Positions 52,591 to 62,417 of a stretch of DNA of 64,000 nt are shown here, piece by piece. The first letter of the stretch is position 1; each line of letters opens with the position of its first letter. A program made the position numbers and the translations under genes. This stretch comes from Microbispora corallina (GTDB taxonomy: Bacteria > Actinomycetota > Actinomycetes > Streptosporangiales > Streptosporangiaceae), in assembly GCF_016863035.1 (NCBI RefSeq), contig NZ_BOOC01000022.1, forward strand, positions 124,001-188,000, written 5' to 3'. The notes under the pieces are model-generated. The model ran no database searches and was not told the DNA's origin. It was given only the letters and a program-made list of their open reading frames with translations.

Positions 52591-53658
52591 GTGAGCACTC
52601 CGCACGAGGTGGACGCCGTGGTCGTCGGCGCGGGCCAGGCCGGCCTGTCAGGCGCGTACTTCCTGCGCCGCTTCGGCCTGGATCTCGTCGTCCTCGACCG
52701 CGAGGACGGTCCTGGCGGGGCGTGGCGGCACCGGTCGCCGACGCTGACGATGGAGAAGATCCACGGCATCTTCGACCTGCCCGGCGTACCCCGTTCCGGC
52801 GCGCCCGATCCGTCGCGTCCGGCGGCGGAGGCGGTTCCCGAGTACTACGCCGACTACGAGCGCCGCACGGGGCTCCCGATCGTCCGTCCCGTCACCGTGC
52901 GCGCCGTCACCCGCGGACCCGGGGACCGGCTGGTCGTCGCGACCTCGGACGGCGCCTGGGCCGCCCGCGCCGTCGTCAACGCGACCGGCACCTGGACCCG
53001 GCCCCACTGGCCCTACTACCCCGGCGCCGCGGACTTCGGGGGCAGGCAGCTGCACTACGCCGATTACCGGGGCCCGGACGAGTTCGCCGGTCTGCGGGTG
53101 GTCGTGGTGGGCGGCGGCCACTCCGCGGCCCACGTGCTGTCGGAGATCGCGGGAGTCGCCGCCTCGACGCTGTGGGTGACCAGGCGGCCCCCCGAGTTCC
53201 GGGACGGGGACTTCGACCTCGACGAGCGCCGGGCCGCCGTGGCCCGGGTCGAGGCGCGCGTGCGGGCCGGCCTGCCGCCGCAGAGCGTGGTCGGCGCGAC
53301 CGGGCTCGGGTCCTCGGTCGTCGTACGGCAGGCGCTGGTGAAGGGCGCGCTCGAACGGCTGCCGATGTTCCGCGAGATGATCCCCGGCGGTGTGGCCTGG
53401 GACGACGGCACCACGGCCGAGGCCGACGCGATCGTGTGGGCCACCGGCTTCCGCTCGGCTCTCGACCATCTGGCGCCCCTCAGGCTGCGCGCCCCCGGCG
53501 GCGGGATCGTCATGGACGGCACCCGCGTGGTCGCCGAGCCGCGCCTGCACCTCATCGGGTACGGCCCGTCCGCCAGCACCGTCGGGGCCAACCGCGCGGG
53601 CCGGGCTGCCGCGCAGGAGATCCGCCGCCTGCTCGCCGCCTCCCCCGCAGCCGCCTGA
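52591..53658 (+). CDS. flavin-containing monooxygenase-like NAD(P)/FAD oxidoreductase
   Basis: A 355-residue flavoprotein. FAD site AVVVGAGQAGLSGAYFLRRFGLDLVVLD (about 8-35), GGAWRHRSPTL, the NADPH site LRVVVVGGGHSAAHVLSEIAG (about 168-188), an ATG motif NATGTWTRP and IVWATGFRSALDHL. It resembles ArsO/CzcO-like flavin monooxygenases or pyridine-nucleotide disulfide-type proteins; the substrate is unknown. The start is uncertain among TTG 52579, GTG 52591 and others, with no clear ribosome site. A strong convergent terminator follows. Confidence 0.87.
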   Translation: MSTPHEVDAVVVGAGQAGLSGAYFLRRFGLDLVVLDREDGPGGAWRHRSPTLTMEKIHGIFDLPGVPRSGAPDPSRPAAEAVPEYYADYERRTGLPIVRPVTVRAVTRGPGDRLVVATSDGAWAARAVVNATGTWTRPHWPYYPGAADFGGRQLHYADYRGPDEFAGLRVVVVGGGHSAAHVLSEIAGVAASTLWVTRRPPEFRDGDFDLDERRAAVARVEARVRAGLPPQSVVGATGLGSSVVVRQALVKGALERLPMFREMIPGGVAWDDGTTAEADAIVWATGFRSALDHLAPLRLRAPGGGIVMDGTRVVAEPRLHLIGYGPSASTVGANRAGRAAAQEIRRLLAASPAAA

Positions 53659-53735
53659 TCCCGCCGCCCGCCCGGCCTCGCAGCAGGCCCGGCCTCCGAG
53701 GCGGCGCGGTGCCGGCTTCGGGAGGCCTTGGATGA

Positions 53736-53775
53736 GCGGCGGCCGTCCGGCCCCCGTGTCGCGGACGGCCGCCGC
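53736..53775. terminator. 14-bp-stem bidirectional terminator
   Basis: GCGGCGGCCGTCCG (53736-53749) pairs perfectly with CGGACGGCCGCCGC (53762-53775) around a 12-nt loop. It lies between the convergent flavoprotein and SDR genes, 5 bp from the SDR stop. Confidence 0.75.
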
Positions 53776-53780
53776 ACGTT

Positions 53781-54725
53781 CTACGCGGCGAGGGTGTCGA
53801 TCGACACCTGCCACAGCAGGGCGGCCGCCTCGGGGTCGAGCGCGTAGGGCGCCACACCCCGGCGGGTGCCCTCCTGGTGGGGCTCCGCCTCGTTGCAGTC
53901 CTCGAAGTAGCGCCCGCCGACGCCGTCCAGCAGCGGCGACGTCGCGACCAGGACGGACGTGGCGGCGCCCTGCTCCGGGGTCTTCCACACCAGGCCGGCC
54001 GCGCTGCTCTGCCGCACCATGGCCTGGAGGTCCTCCTCGGCGACGTGCCGCTGGAGGTTGGTCCGGATGCCGCCCGGCATCAGCGCGTTGACCGCGATGC
54101 CGTCGGCGGCCCACCGCTTGCTCGCCTCCACCGCGAACAGCACGTTGGCCGTCTTCGACTGCCCGTACGCCAGCCACGGCTCGTAGGCGCGCTCCCGGAA
54201 GTGGATGTCCTCGAAGACGACCGGCGACCGCAGATGGGCGCTGGAGCTCACCGAGACGACCCGGGCCCCGCCGGCCGCCGCCAGGGCCGGGTGCAGCCCG
54301 GTGGCCAGGGCGAAGTGCCCGAGGTGGTTGGTGGCGAACTGCAGCTCCCAGCCCTCAGGCGTACGGGTCTCGGGCGAGGCCATCACGCCCGCGTTGTTCA
54401 CCAGGATGTGCAGGGGGCCCTCCCAGGCCGCGACGAACGCGGCGACGGACGCGCGGTCGGCGAGGTCCAGAGGCGCCACGAGCACCTGCTTGTTGCCGGT
54501 GGTCGCCACGATGTCCTCGGCCGTGCGCTCCCCCGCCTCGAGGTTGCGGACGGCCAGCGTCACCTCGGCTCCGGCGCCCGCGAGCGCGCGGGCGGTCTCG
54601 ACGCCGATGCCCGAGGCGCCGCCGGTGACGACGACGCGGCGGCCGGTGAGGTCGACGCCCTCGACGACCTCGGCGGCCGTGGACTGCGCGGTGAACGGCG
54701 TGGTGATGCGGCGTGTGTCGGTCAT
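53781..54725 (-). CDS. short-chain dehydrogenase/reductase
   Basis: A 314-residue classical SDR of the retinol-dehydrogenase-like group. Cofactor loop VVVTGGASGIGVETARALAGAG, LVNNAGVM (NNAG), catalytic Ser in VVSVSSSAHL and YxxxK as YGQSKTANVL, followed by VNALMPGGIRTNL. It has a longer C-terminus than basic SDRs. The ATG at 54725 follows GGGAGACGGGAAGACC. It is divergent from a TetR gene with two operators in between, so it is probably derepressed by that regulator's ligand, possibly its substrate. Confidence 0.93.
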   Translation of the reverse strand: MTDTRRITTPFTAQSTAAEVVEGVDLTGRRVVVTGGASGIGVETARALAGAGAEVTLAVRNLEAGERTAEDIVATTGNKQVLVAPLDLADRASVAAFVAAWEGPLHILVNNAGVMASPETRTPEGWELQFATNHLGHFALATGLHPALAAAGGARVVSVSSSAHLRSPVVFEDIHFRERAYEPWLAYGQSKTANVLFAVEASKRWAADGIAVNALMPGGIRTNLQRHVAEEDLQAMVRQSSAAGLVWKTPEQGAATSVLVATSPLLDGVGGRYFEDCNEAEPHQEGTRRGVAPYALDPEAAALLWQVSIDTLAA

Positions 54726-54770
54726 GGTCTTCCCGTCTCCCTCGGCCCCCGGATGGGGAGCACCCGCCGG

Positions 54771-54831
54771 TACAATGACGAAAGCGGAGGATCCTCCGTT
54801 ACATGGACGACTCTAAGCGGAGAAAACTCCG
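54771..54831. promoter_or_regulatory. two TetR operators CGGAG-N4-CTCCG and a TACAAT -10 box
   Basis: Site 1 (54785-54798) and site 2 (54818-54831) are dyads with the same arms and 4-bp spacers, centres 33 bp apart (about three turns). TACAAT (54771-54776) is a good -10 for the TetR gene and places its start inside site 1. Arms are extended by A/T outside. Confidence 0.7.
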
Positions 54832-54856
54832 GTTAGCAAATCGATCAGGAGGAGCA

Positions 54857-55444
54857 GTGCCCGACAACGGGTCCGCCGCGGCCAGGCCGCTGCGGGCGGA
54901 CGCCCGGCGCAACCGCGACCGGCTGCTGGAGTCCGCCGTGCGGGCGTTCTCGCAGGAGGGTCCGGACGTGACGCTGGACGCGATCGCGAAGGACGCGGGC
55001 GTGGGCATCGGGACGCTCTACCGCCACTTCCCCACCCGTGAGGCCCTGGTTGAGGCGGCGTACCGGAACGAGCTCGACCGGCTGTGCGACGCGGTGCCGG
55101 GCCTGCTGGAGGCCGCGCCGCCGGACCGGGCCACGCGCGCCTGGATGGACCGGTTCGTGGACTACATGACCACGAAGCGCGGCATGGCCGATGCTCTGCG
55201 CGCCGTCATCGCCTCCGGCGGCAACCCGTACGCCCACAGCCGCGACCGGCTGGTCGGCGCGATCGCGACCCTGCTGGAGGCGGGCGCCGCGGCCGGTGCG
55301 GTACGGCGGGACGTCGAGCCGGGCGACGTCCTGACCGCCCTGAGCGGCGTGTCGCTGGCGGCGGGCGACCCCGCCCAGCGCGAGCAGGCCGGACGGCTGC
55401 TCGACCTGCTCATGGACGGCCTGCGCCACGGCACCACGCCCTGA
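54857..55444 (+). CDS. TetR/AcrR-family transcriptional regulator
   Basis: A 195-residue TetR repressor: RNRDRLLESAVRAFSQEGPDVTLDAIAKDAGVGIGTLYRHFPTREALVEAAY is a complete HTH domain. The C-terminal part is helical and varied. The GTG at 54857 follows AGGAGG at 4-5 bp; an ATG 54 bp upstream lies within operator site 2 and has no ribosome site. It is divergent from the SDR gene and is its probable repressor. Confidence 0.93.
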   Translation: MPDNGSAAARPLRADARRNRDRLLESAVRAFSQEGPDVTLDAIAKDAGVGIGTLYRHFPTREALVEAAYRNELDRLCDAVPGLLEAAPPDRATRAWMDRFVDYMTTKRGMADALRAVIASGGNPYAHSRDRLVGAIATLLEAGAAAGAVRRDVEPGDVLTALSGVSLAAGDPAQREQAGRLLDLLMDGLRHGTTP

Positions 55445-55474
55445 CCGCGCCCGCGGTGTGAGGCCCGTTGACCG

Positions 55475-56509
55475 CTATCCGCCGGCGAGGCGCAGGGCCT
55501 CGGCGGCGACGGCTGAGCGGAGGTCGCGGATGCCGGGCCGGCCGCGCAACGGGTGGACGTTGTTGGTGAGCAGCACGACGGTCAGCCGGCGGCCGGGATC
55601 GACGACGAGCGAGGTGCCGGTGAACCCGGAATGGCCGAAGGCGTCGCCCAGCGGCCCGACGATGGCCGGGTCGCCGATGCGCACGCCGAGACCCTGCCGA
55701 TAGGCCGCTCCGGTCACGCCCTGGTCGCGGATCATCTCCTCCACCGAGGCCGGGCCGAGGACGCCGCCGCCCCCGGTGCGCAGCGCCTCCCCGAAGCGCA
55801 GCAGGTCGGCGGCCGTGGAGAACAGCCCGGCGTGGCCGGTCACGCCGCCGAGCGCGTGGCAGGTCTCGTCGTGCACCTCGCCCCGCACGCAACCGTGGGA
55901 CGACCGCTCCGGCTTGTACTCGGTGGCCACGATCCGGCCGGACGGCGCGGGCCGGAAGCCGGTGTCGGCGAGCCCGAGCGGCCCGGTGATCCGTTCGCGG
56001 ACGAGCACGTCGAGCGGGGCGTCCCCGGCAGCCTCCGCGACCCGCCCCGCCGTGATCATCCCGACGTCCGAGTAGACGTGCGTTCCCAACGGGAAGGCGG
56101 CGGGCGTGGACAGCACCAGCCGCCACCGGTCCTCCTCGGGCTCGCCGCCCACCCGGTTGCTCGCGGGCAGGCCCGAGGTGTGGGTCAGCAGGTGGCGGAC
56201 CGTGACCTCCGGCCGTCCGGCGTAGTGCTCCGGCAGCCAGGCCGCGACCGGGGCGTCCAGGTCCACCCGGCCGTCCTCGGCGAGCGCCAGCAGGACGGCG
56301 GCCGTGAACGCCTTGGTGACCGACGCCAGGTCGAAGACCGCGTCAAGCCCGGCGGGCGGCCGTTCGGCCGCCAGGGTCTCGGCGGCGTCGGCGAACCGCA
56401 CGGCCTCCCCCACCGCGGCGCCGGCGACGACCTCCCCGTCGTGGGAGACGAGGGCGACGGCGGCCGAGGCGACCCCGGGCACGGCCGCCCGCAGGCGATC
56501 CTCAAGCAT
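55475..56509 (-). CDS. serine hydrolase of the beta-lactamase/AmpC fold (AmiE-like candidate)
   Basis: A 344-residue class C beta-lactamase-fold enzyme with SxxK in DLASVTKAFTAA (Ser about 63), the Tyr motif YSDVG near 147 and the HxG-type triad HSGFTG near 300. It has no signal peptide, so it is probably cytoplasmic. It overlaps MurQ by 8 bp and shares its transcript. Bacillus subtilis has a beta-lactamase-fold MurNAc-L-alanine amidase (AmiE) in its murQ/namZ locus; this gene may do the same job, removing the peptide from MurNAc (inference). A simple esterase or peptidase is the alternative. Confidence 0.88.
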   Translation of the reverse strand: MLEDRLRAAVPGVASAAVALVSHDGEVVAGAAVGEAVRFADAAETLAAERPPAGLDAVFDLASVTKAFTAAVLLALAEDGRVDLDAPVAAWLPEHYAGRPEVTVRHLLTHTSGLPASNRVGGEPEEDRWRLVLSTPAAFPLGTHVYSDVGMITAGRVAEAAGDAPLDVLVRERITGPLGLADTGFRPAPSGRIVATEYKPERSSHGCVRGEVHDETCHALGGVTGHAGLFSTAADLLRFGEALRTGGGGVLGPASVEEMIRDQGVTGAAYRQGLGVRIGDPAIVGPLGDAFGHSGFTGTSLVVDPGRRLTVVLLTNNVHPLRGRPGIRDLRSAVAAEALRLAGG

Positions 56510-57404
56510 CCCGCAGCGCCGCGGCCAGCCGGTTGCCGTGGGCCGCGAGCACGGCCCTGGCGTCGTCGGCGCCCACGCCGCATTCGATCATGACGACGGC
56601 GGTCTTCACGTCGCGCCCGGCGTCCTCCAGGACCTCCCGGGCCCGGGCCGAGGGGGCGCCGGTGATGTCGGCGACCATCCGGGCGGCGCGGTCGACCAGC
56701 TTGGAGTTGCTCGCCACCACGTCGACCATGTGGTTCCCGTACGTCCGGCCCGTCTTGATCATCGTGATCGTGGAGATCATGTTGAGCACGAGCTTCTGGG
56801 CCGTCCCGGCCTTGAGCCGGGTCGAGCCGGTGACGATCTCGGGCCCCACGACGACCTCGATCGCGTGGTGGGCCGCCGCGCCGAGCGGGGTGCCGGTGTT
56901 GCAGGCCAGCCCGACCGTGAGCGCCCCCCGGCGGCGGGCCTCGGCCACGGCGGCGACGACGTACGGCGCCCGGCCGCTGGCGGAGATCCCGACGACGGAG
57001 TCGAGCGGCCCGGCGCCCTTGTCCCGGATCACGGCGGCGCCGGCCTCCGCGTCGTCCTCGGCCCCCTCGACCGACCGGACCAGCGCGACCTCGCCGCCCG
57101 CGATGATCCCCTGGACGAGGTCGGGGTGGGTGCCGTAGGTGGGCGGGCACTCGGAGGCGTCGAGGACGGCGAGCCGCCCGGACGTGCCCGCGCCGACGTA
57201 GAGGAGGCGGCCGCCCGCGGTCATCCGCCCGGCGATGCCGTCGATCGCGGCGGAGATCGCCGGGACGGCCCGGCCCACGGCGGCGGGCACGGTGGCGTCG
57301 GCCGCGTTCATGAGCCGCGCGATCTCCTCCGTCGGGAGCGTGTCAATCCCGCTGTATCGGGGATCGCTCTGTTCAGTGGCGAGAGCGGCAAGTGACTGCG
57401 TCAT
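56502..57404 (-). CDS. murQ: N-acetylmuramic acid 6-phosphate etherase
   Basis: A 300-residue SIS-domain lyase that removes the D-lactyl ether from MurNAc-6-phosphate to give GlcNAc-6-phosphate. Motifs: LYVGAGTSGRLAVLDASECPPTYG, GISASGRAPYVVAAVAEARRRG, VVVGPEIVTGSTRLKAGTAQKLVLNMIST and GRTYGNHMVDV. It is divergent from namZ across 34 bp carrying a dyad, and overlaps the serine hydrolase gene. It marks a peptidoglycan-recycling locus. No MurNAc kinase or MurP is in view. Confidence 0.96.
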   Translation of the reverse strand: MTQSLAALATEQSDPRYSGIDTLPTEEIARLMNAADATVPAAVGRAVPAISAAIDGIAGRMTAGGRLLYVGAGTSGRLAVLDASECPPTYGTHPDLVQGIIAGGEVALVRSVEGAEDDAEAGAAVIRDKGAGPLDSVVGISASGRAPYVVAAVAEARRRGALTVGLACNTGTPLGAAAHHAIEVVVGPEIVTGSTRLKAGTAQKLVLNMISTITMIKTGRTYGNHMVDVVASNSKLVDRAARMVADITGAPSARAREVLEDAGRDVKTAVVMIECGVGADDARAVLAAHGNRLAAALRDA

Positions 57405-57412
57405 GGTTCCTC

Positions 57413-57434
57413 ATCTTCGAGATATCCGAAAGAT
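57413..57434. promoter_or_regulatory. operator dyad in the 34-bp murQ/namZ divergent gap
   Basis: ATCTT and AAGAT ends enclose a GATATC centre; 16 of 22 positions are self-complementary. It fills the gap between the two ATGs, so a bound regulator would affect both genes. The cognate regulator is not identified. Confidence 0.5.
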
Positions 57435-57438
57435 CCAG

Positions 57439-58548
57439 ATGACTCGCGTGCGCACGGGCCTCGAACGGCTGACCGGGCACCCCCGGCCGGTCGGACGGGA
57501 CCGCGTCGGCCTCGTCACCAACCCCACCGGGGTCCTGCCCGATCTGACGCCGTCGGCACCGGCGCTGCTGGCGGCGGGCGTCCGGGTGACCGCGCTGTTC
57601 GGCCCCGAGCACGGGCTGCGCGGCGCGGCCCAGGCGGGCGAGGGCGACGCGGCACCGGCCGACCCCGTCACCGGCCTGCCCGTGTTCGACACGTACGGCA
57701 GGTCGGGCGGGGACCTCGACGCGCTCGTGGCCTCCGCCGGCGTGGACGCCCTGGTGTTCGACATGGCCGACGTCGGCGCCCGCTTCTACACGGACGTCTG
57801 GACGATGTACGACCTGATGGAGTCGGCGGCGCGGCTCGGGCTGCGGTTCGTCGTGCTCGACCGGCCCGACCCGATCAGCGGGGCGCTGGCGGAGGGACCA
57901 CAGCTCGACCCGGCCTTCGCGAGCTTCGTCGGGCGCGCGCCCGTCGCCGTGCGGCACGGGCTGACGCCCGGCGAGATAGCGCTGCTCGCCAACCGCACGA
58001 TCAAGGCGAGGCTGGACGTCGTCCCGCTGAGCGGGTGGCGGCGGGAGCGCTACTTCGACGCGACCGGCCTGCCGTGGGTGATGCCGTCGGCCAACATGCC
58101 GACGCTGGACACCGCGATCGCCTACCCGGGCACCGGGCTGTTGGAGGGCACGAACGCCGCGGAGGGCCGTGGCACGACCCGGCCGTTCGAGCTGGCCGGG
58201 GCGCCGTACGCCGACGGGCGGCTGGTCCCGGCGCTCGCGGACCTCGGGCTGCCGGGCGTCCGGTTCCGCGAGACCTGGTTCACGCCGACGTTCGGCCGGC
58301 ACGCGGGCGCGGTCGTGCGCGGCGTCCAGCTCCACGTGACCGACCGGCTCGCGTTCCGGCCGGTGCTGACCGGCGTGTCGATGCTCCACACGCTGCGCGT
58401 GCTGTATCCCGGCGCGTTCGCCTGCGACCCGTTCCTCGACCTGCTGTGGGGGTCGGACGCCCTGCGGCGCGCCCTCGACGCGGGCCGCGACCCGCGCGGC
58501 CTCGTCCCGGACGGCGGCCCGGAGGGGGCGGAGCTCCTGTACGGCTGA
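57439..58548 (+). CDS. namZ: NamZ-type exo-beta-N-acetylmuramidase (DUF1343)
   Basis: A 369-residue DUF1343 protein, the family of NamZ exo-beta-N-acetylmuramidases that release MurNAc from the non-reducing end. Blocks: GRDRVGLVTNPTG, VTALFGPEHGLRGAAQAGE, VFDMADVGARFYTDVWTMYDLME, VVLDRPDPISG, MPSANMPTLDTAIAYPGTGLLEGTNAAEGRGTTRPFE. No signal peptide is present, so it acts inside the cell, unlike secreted relatives. Its stop is 2 bp from the convergent GNAT gene stop. With MurQ and the peptide importer it suggests intracellular muropeptide processing. Confidence 0.9.
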   Translation: MTRVRTGLERLTGHPRPVGRDRVGLVTNPTGVLPDLTPSAPALLAAGVRVTALFGPEHGLRGAAQAGEGDAAPADPVTGLPVFDTYGRSGGDLDALVASAGVDALVFDMADVGARFYTDVWTMYDLMESAARLGLRFVVLDRPDPISGALAEGPQLDPAFASFVGRAPVAVRHGLTPGEIALLANRTIKARLDVVPLSGWRRERYFDATGLPWVMPSANMPTLDTAIAYPGTGLLEGTNAAEGRGTTRPFELAGAPYADGRLVPALADLGLPGVRFRETWFTPTFGRHAGAVVRGVQLHVTDRLAFRPVLTGVSMLHTLRVLYPGAFACDPFLDLLWGSDALRRALDAGRDPRGLVPDGGPEGAELLYG

Positions 58549-58550
58549 CA

Positions 58551-59444
58551 TCAGTCCAGCGGGCGGCGGTAGAGCCAGAAGACGCGCTCGGCGCGCGCGG
58601 CCACCGCCCGCGAGTAGAAGCGCAGGGGACCCACCCAGCCGATCTCGACCCGGCGCAGACCGGCGGCGGCCTGCTCGGCCAGGCACCGGCGCAGCAGCAC
58701 GCGGCCCACCCCGAGCCCGCGGGCGGCCTCGGCCGTGCCCATCGGCCCGAACCAGTTCGGCCGCGAGCCCCAGGCGGCGAAGCCGAGGATCTCCGCGTCC
58801 CGGACGGCGTAGTGGCAGCCGGTCGCCTGCTCCGCCTCCCAGGCCCAGCGGTCGTTCCACTGCTCACGGACGAACGCGCTCACGGCGGCCCGCTCCTCCG
58901 GCGCCGCCGCCGCGACGGCGACCCCGGCCTCCGCGAGCCGCTCCAGGTCGGCGTCCTGGTCCCAGGACGCCGGGTGCCATCCGGTGACCAGGTCGGCGGT
59001 CATGTTCCACGCCACCCGGTACCGCTCGTACCCCCGGCTCTCCGCGAGGCAGGCCGCGGGGGTGTACCGGACGTCGATCCCGGGCCACCCGTAGCACGGC
59101 GGGTTCCCGGCGAACCGCGCCTCGGTGGCCCCCTCGGCCCGCAGCCACTCCTCCGCGGCGCCGACCAGCGCCCGGCCGAGGCCGCGGCCCTGGGCGGCCG
59201 GGTCGACCGCGACCAGGTCGAGGTGGCCGCCGCCGTCGCGGCCCACGGACGCGAACACCACGCCGTCGAGGCCGGGCGTGACCAGGGCCGTCCAGCGGCG
59301 ATCCGGGGGCGGGGCCGCGAGCCGCCGCACGACCTGCGCGGCGTCGCCGGCGTCGGCCCACAGCGCGGCCGCGGCCAGGTCGCCGAGGCGCCCCGCCGCC
59401 TCGGCCGCAACCCGCCCGGGAGCGAGCGGCGCGACCGCGGTCAC
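58551..59444 (-). CDS. tandem GNAT-domain acetyltransferase
   Basis: A 297-residue protein with two GNAT domains. Domain 1 has LVAVDPAAQGRGLGRALVGAAEEWL (acetyl-CoA loop) at about 70-95. Domain 2 has MGTAEAARGLGVGRVLLRRCLAEQAAAGL at about 230-258 and ends FYSRAVAARAERVFWLYRRPLD. The GTG overlaps the DppF-like stop (GTGA), so it is the last gene of the importer operon. In this setting it might acetylate an amino sugar or amino acid from muropeptides; the substrate is unknown. Confidence 0.87.
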   Translation of the reverse strand: MTAVAPLAPGRVAAEAAGRLGDLAAAALWADAGDAAQVVRRLAAPPPDRRWTALVTPGLDGVVFASVGRDGGGHLDLVAVDPAAQGRGLGRALVGAAEEWLRAEGATEARFAGNPPCYGWPGIDVRYTPAACLAESRGYERYRVAWNMTADLVTGWHPASWDQDADLERLAEAGVAVAAAAPEERAAVSAFVREQWNDRWAWEAEQATGCHYAVRDAEILGFAAWGSRPNWFGPMGTAEAARGLGVGRVLLRRCLAEQAAAGLRRVEIGWVGPLRFYSRAVAARAERVFWLYRRPLD

Positions 59445-60462
59445 CCGCCGGCCCCCGCGTGGCGCCCGGCTCCCACGGGGATGACGCTGCGCCGCTGGGG
59501 GTGGAAGCAGGCGTGGCGCTGCCCGCCCTCCCCCGGCCGTCCGAGCACGGGCATCTCGCTCACGCACCGCTCGGTGGCGAACGGGCACCGGCGGGCGAAC
59601 AGGCAACCCCCGTCTGCCTGCGCCTCGTCGAGCGCCTCGGTCGGCACCACGCGCTCGGGTCCCGGCCGCTCCAGCCCGTGCAGGACCGGGATGGCCGACA
59701 GCAGCGACTGCGTGTACGGGTGGACCGGGTCGGCGATGACCGTCTCGGTGTTCCCGCGCTCGACGACCTGCCCCCGGTAGAGCACGTACAGCTCGCTGTC
59801 GTCCCCGATGTAGCGGGCCGTGGCGATGTCGTGGGTGATGAACAGCACGCCCACCCCGAGCCGCAGCCGCAGGTCCTTCAGCAGCGAGAGGATGCCGAGC
59901 CGCAGCGAGACGTCGATCATCGAGACGGCCTCGTCGGCGACGAGCACCTCGGGGTCCATGGTGAGCGCGCGGGCGATCACCACCCGCTGCCGCATGCCTC
60001 CGGACAGCTGGTGGGGGTAGCGCGGCAGCACGTAGCCCGGGTCGAGGCCCACGAGGGACAGCAGCTCCTCGGCCCGCTCGTCCGTCCACGACCGGGATCG
60101 GTCCGTCTGCCGGGCGCGCAGCGCGAGCGGCGCCTGCAGCGTCTGGTGGACGGTCCGGGTGGGGTTCAGCGCCGAGTACGGGTCCTGGTGGATGAGCTGG
60201 ATCCGGCGGAAGTACGGCTGCCGCCTGCGGTGGCTCAGCCCGGACATCGAGACGCCGTCGATGACGATGTCGCCCGAGTCGTACGTCTCCAGCCCGGCGA
60301 TGATCCGGCCGAGCGTCGTCTTCCCGCAGCCCGACTCGCCGATGAACGAGACCGCCCCGCCCTTGGGCACGGCGAAGTCGACGCCGCGCAGCGCGGGCAC
60401 GTCGCGTCCGCCGAGGACGCCGCCCCGCTGCTTGTACGTCTTGGTGACGCCGGTCCCGACGA

Positions 60463-60466
<4 letters not shown>
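59441..60466 (-). CDS. oligopeptide-type ABC transporter ATPase (DppF-like)
   Basis: A 341-residue ATPase: GESGCGKTTLGRIIAG (Walker A), QDPYSALNPTRTV (Q-loop of the Opp family), LSGGMRQRVVIARAL (signature), Walker B VLVADEAVSMIDVSLR and HD switch ITHDIATARYI. The catalytic Glu is followed by Ala, not the usual Pro. The Opp-type C-terminus CLFARRCPFATERC is present. The GTG at 60466 overlaps the DppD-like stop. It works with the 60463 gene as the ATPase pair. Confidence 0.93.
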
Positions 60467-61479
<1,013 letters not shown>

Positions 61480-61484
61480 CGGGG

Positions 61485-62417
61485 CTACTCCTCCCGCAGC
61501 CGGGGGTTGAAGATCTCGTCCATCGCGTCGACGATCAGCACGATGCCCAGCGTGAGCAGCAGGATCGCGAGGAGGGGGGCCAGCAGGTACGGCAGGGCGG
61601 CCGGGGTGGTGAGCGCGCCGCCGTTGAAGACCGCGAGGTTCAGCATCACGCCCCAGTTGTTCGACTCGAACGGCAGGACGCCGAGGAAGAACAGGCCGAC
61701 CTGGGCGTAGACCGCGCCGGTGACCGCGATGAGCATGTTCATGGCGATGTACGGCGCCATCCCGGGCAGCAGCTCCCGCCCGATGATGTGCCGGGTCGGC
61801 AGGCCGAGCCCCCGGGCGGCCTCGATGAACCCGCGCTCCCGCAGAGACAGGGTCTGGGACCGCACGGCGCGGGCGATGCCGCCCCATCCGAGCAGCCCGA
61901 GCACCAAGCCCATCTCGAGCGGCCCCTCGAACTTCCACACCGTGGACAGCACGAGCAGCAGCGGCAGGCCGGGGATGGCCAGGTTCATGTCGGTGAGCCG
62001 CATGAGCACCGTGTCCCACCGGCCGCGCCGGAACCCGGCGAACAGCCCGATGGCCGTCCCCACCGCCACCGTGATGGCGGCCGTGGCGAGGCCGGTGAGC
62101 AGGACGTACCGGGCTCCGGTGACGACGAGCGCGAGCACGTCGGTGCCCTCGAAGTCGGTGCCGAAGGGATGGGCGAGGCTGGGCGGCGCGTAGAGCGCGT
62201 TGTCGTCCCTTGGCAGGTTGTCGGGGTAGAGCAGCGGCCCGGCGATCCCCATCAGCGCGAACAGGACGATGATGACGACGCCCGCCATCCGGCTCGGCTT
62301 GCGGCGCAGCACCCGCCAGACGCCGCGCCAGAAGTTGCGGCGCAGCGTCGCCCGGGTGGTCCTGGCCGGCGAGGCCTGGGGGTCGGCCACCCCCTCGGGG
62401 TTGATGATGACCGTCAT
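61485..62417 (-). CDS. oligopeptide-type ABC permease (DppC-like)
   Basis: A 310-residue permease: N-terminal cytoplasmic stretch, helix VVIIVLFALMGIAGPLL, HPFGTDFEGTDVLALVVTGARYVLLTG (family loop), five or six helices, and the EAA loop EAARGLGLPTRHIIGRELLPG. The end reads VDAMDEIFNPRLREE. The ATG overlaps the DppB-like stop (ATGA). It pairs with DppB in the channel. Confidence 0.94.
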   Translation of the reverse strand: MTVIINPEGVADPQASPARTTRATLRRNFWRGVWRVLRRKPSRMAGVVIIVLFALMGIAGPLLYPDNLPRDDNALYAPPSLAHPFGTDFEGTDVLALVVTGARYVLLTGLATAAITVAVGTAIGLFAGFRRGRWDTVLMRLTDMNLAIPGLPLLLVLSTVWKFEGPLEMGLVLGLLGWGGIARAVRSQTLSLRERGFIEAARGLGLPTRHIIGRELLPGMAPYIAMNMLIAVTGAVYAQVGLFFLGVLPFESNNWGVMLNLAVFNGGALTTPAALPYLLAPLLAILLLTLGIVLIVDAMDEIFNPRLREE

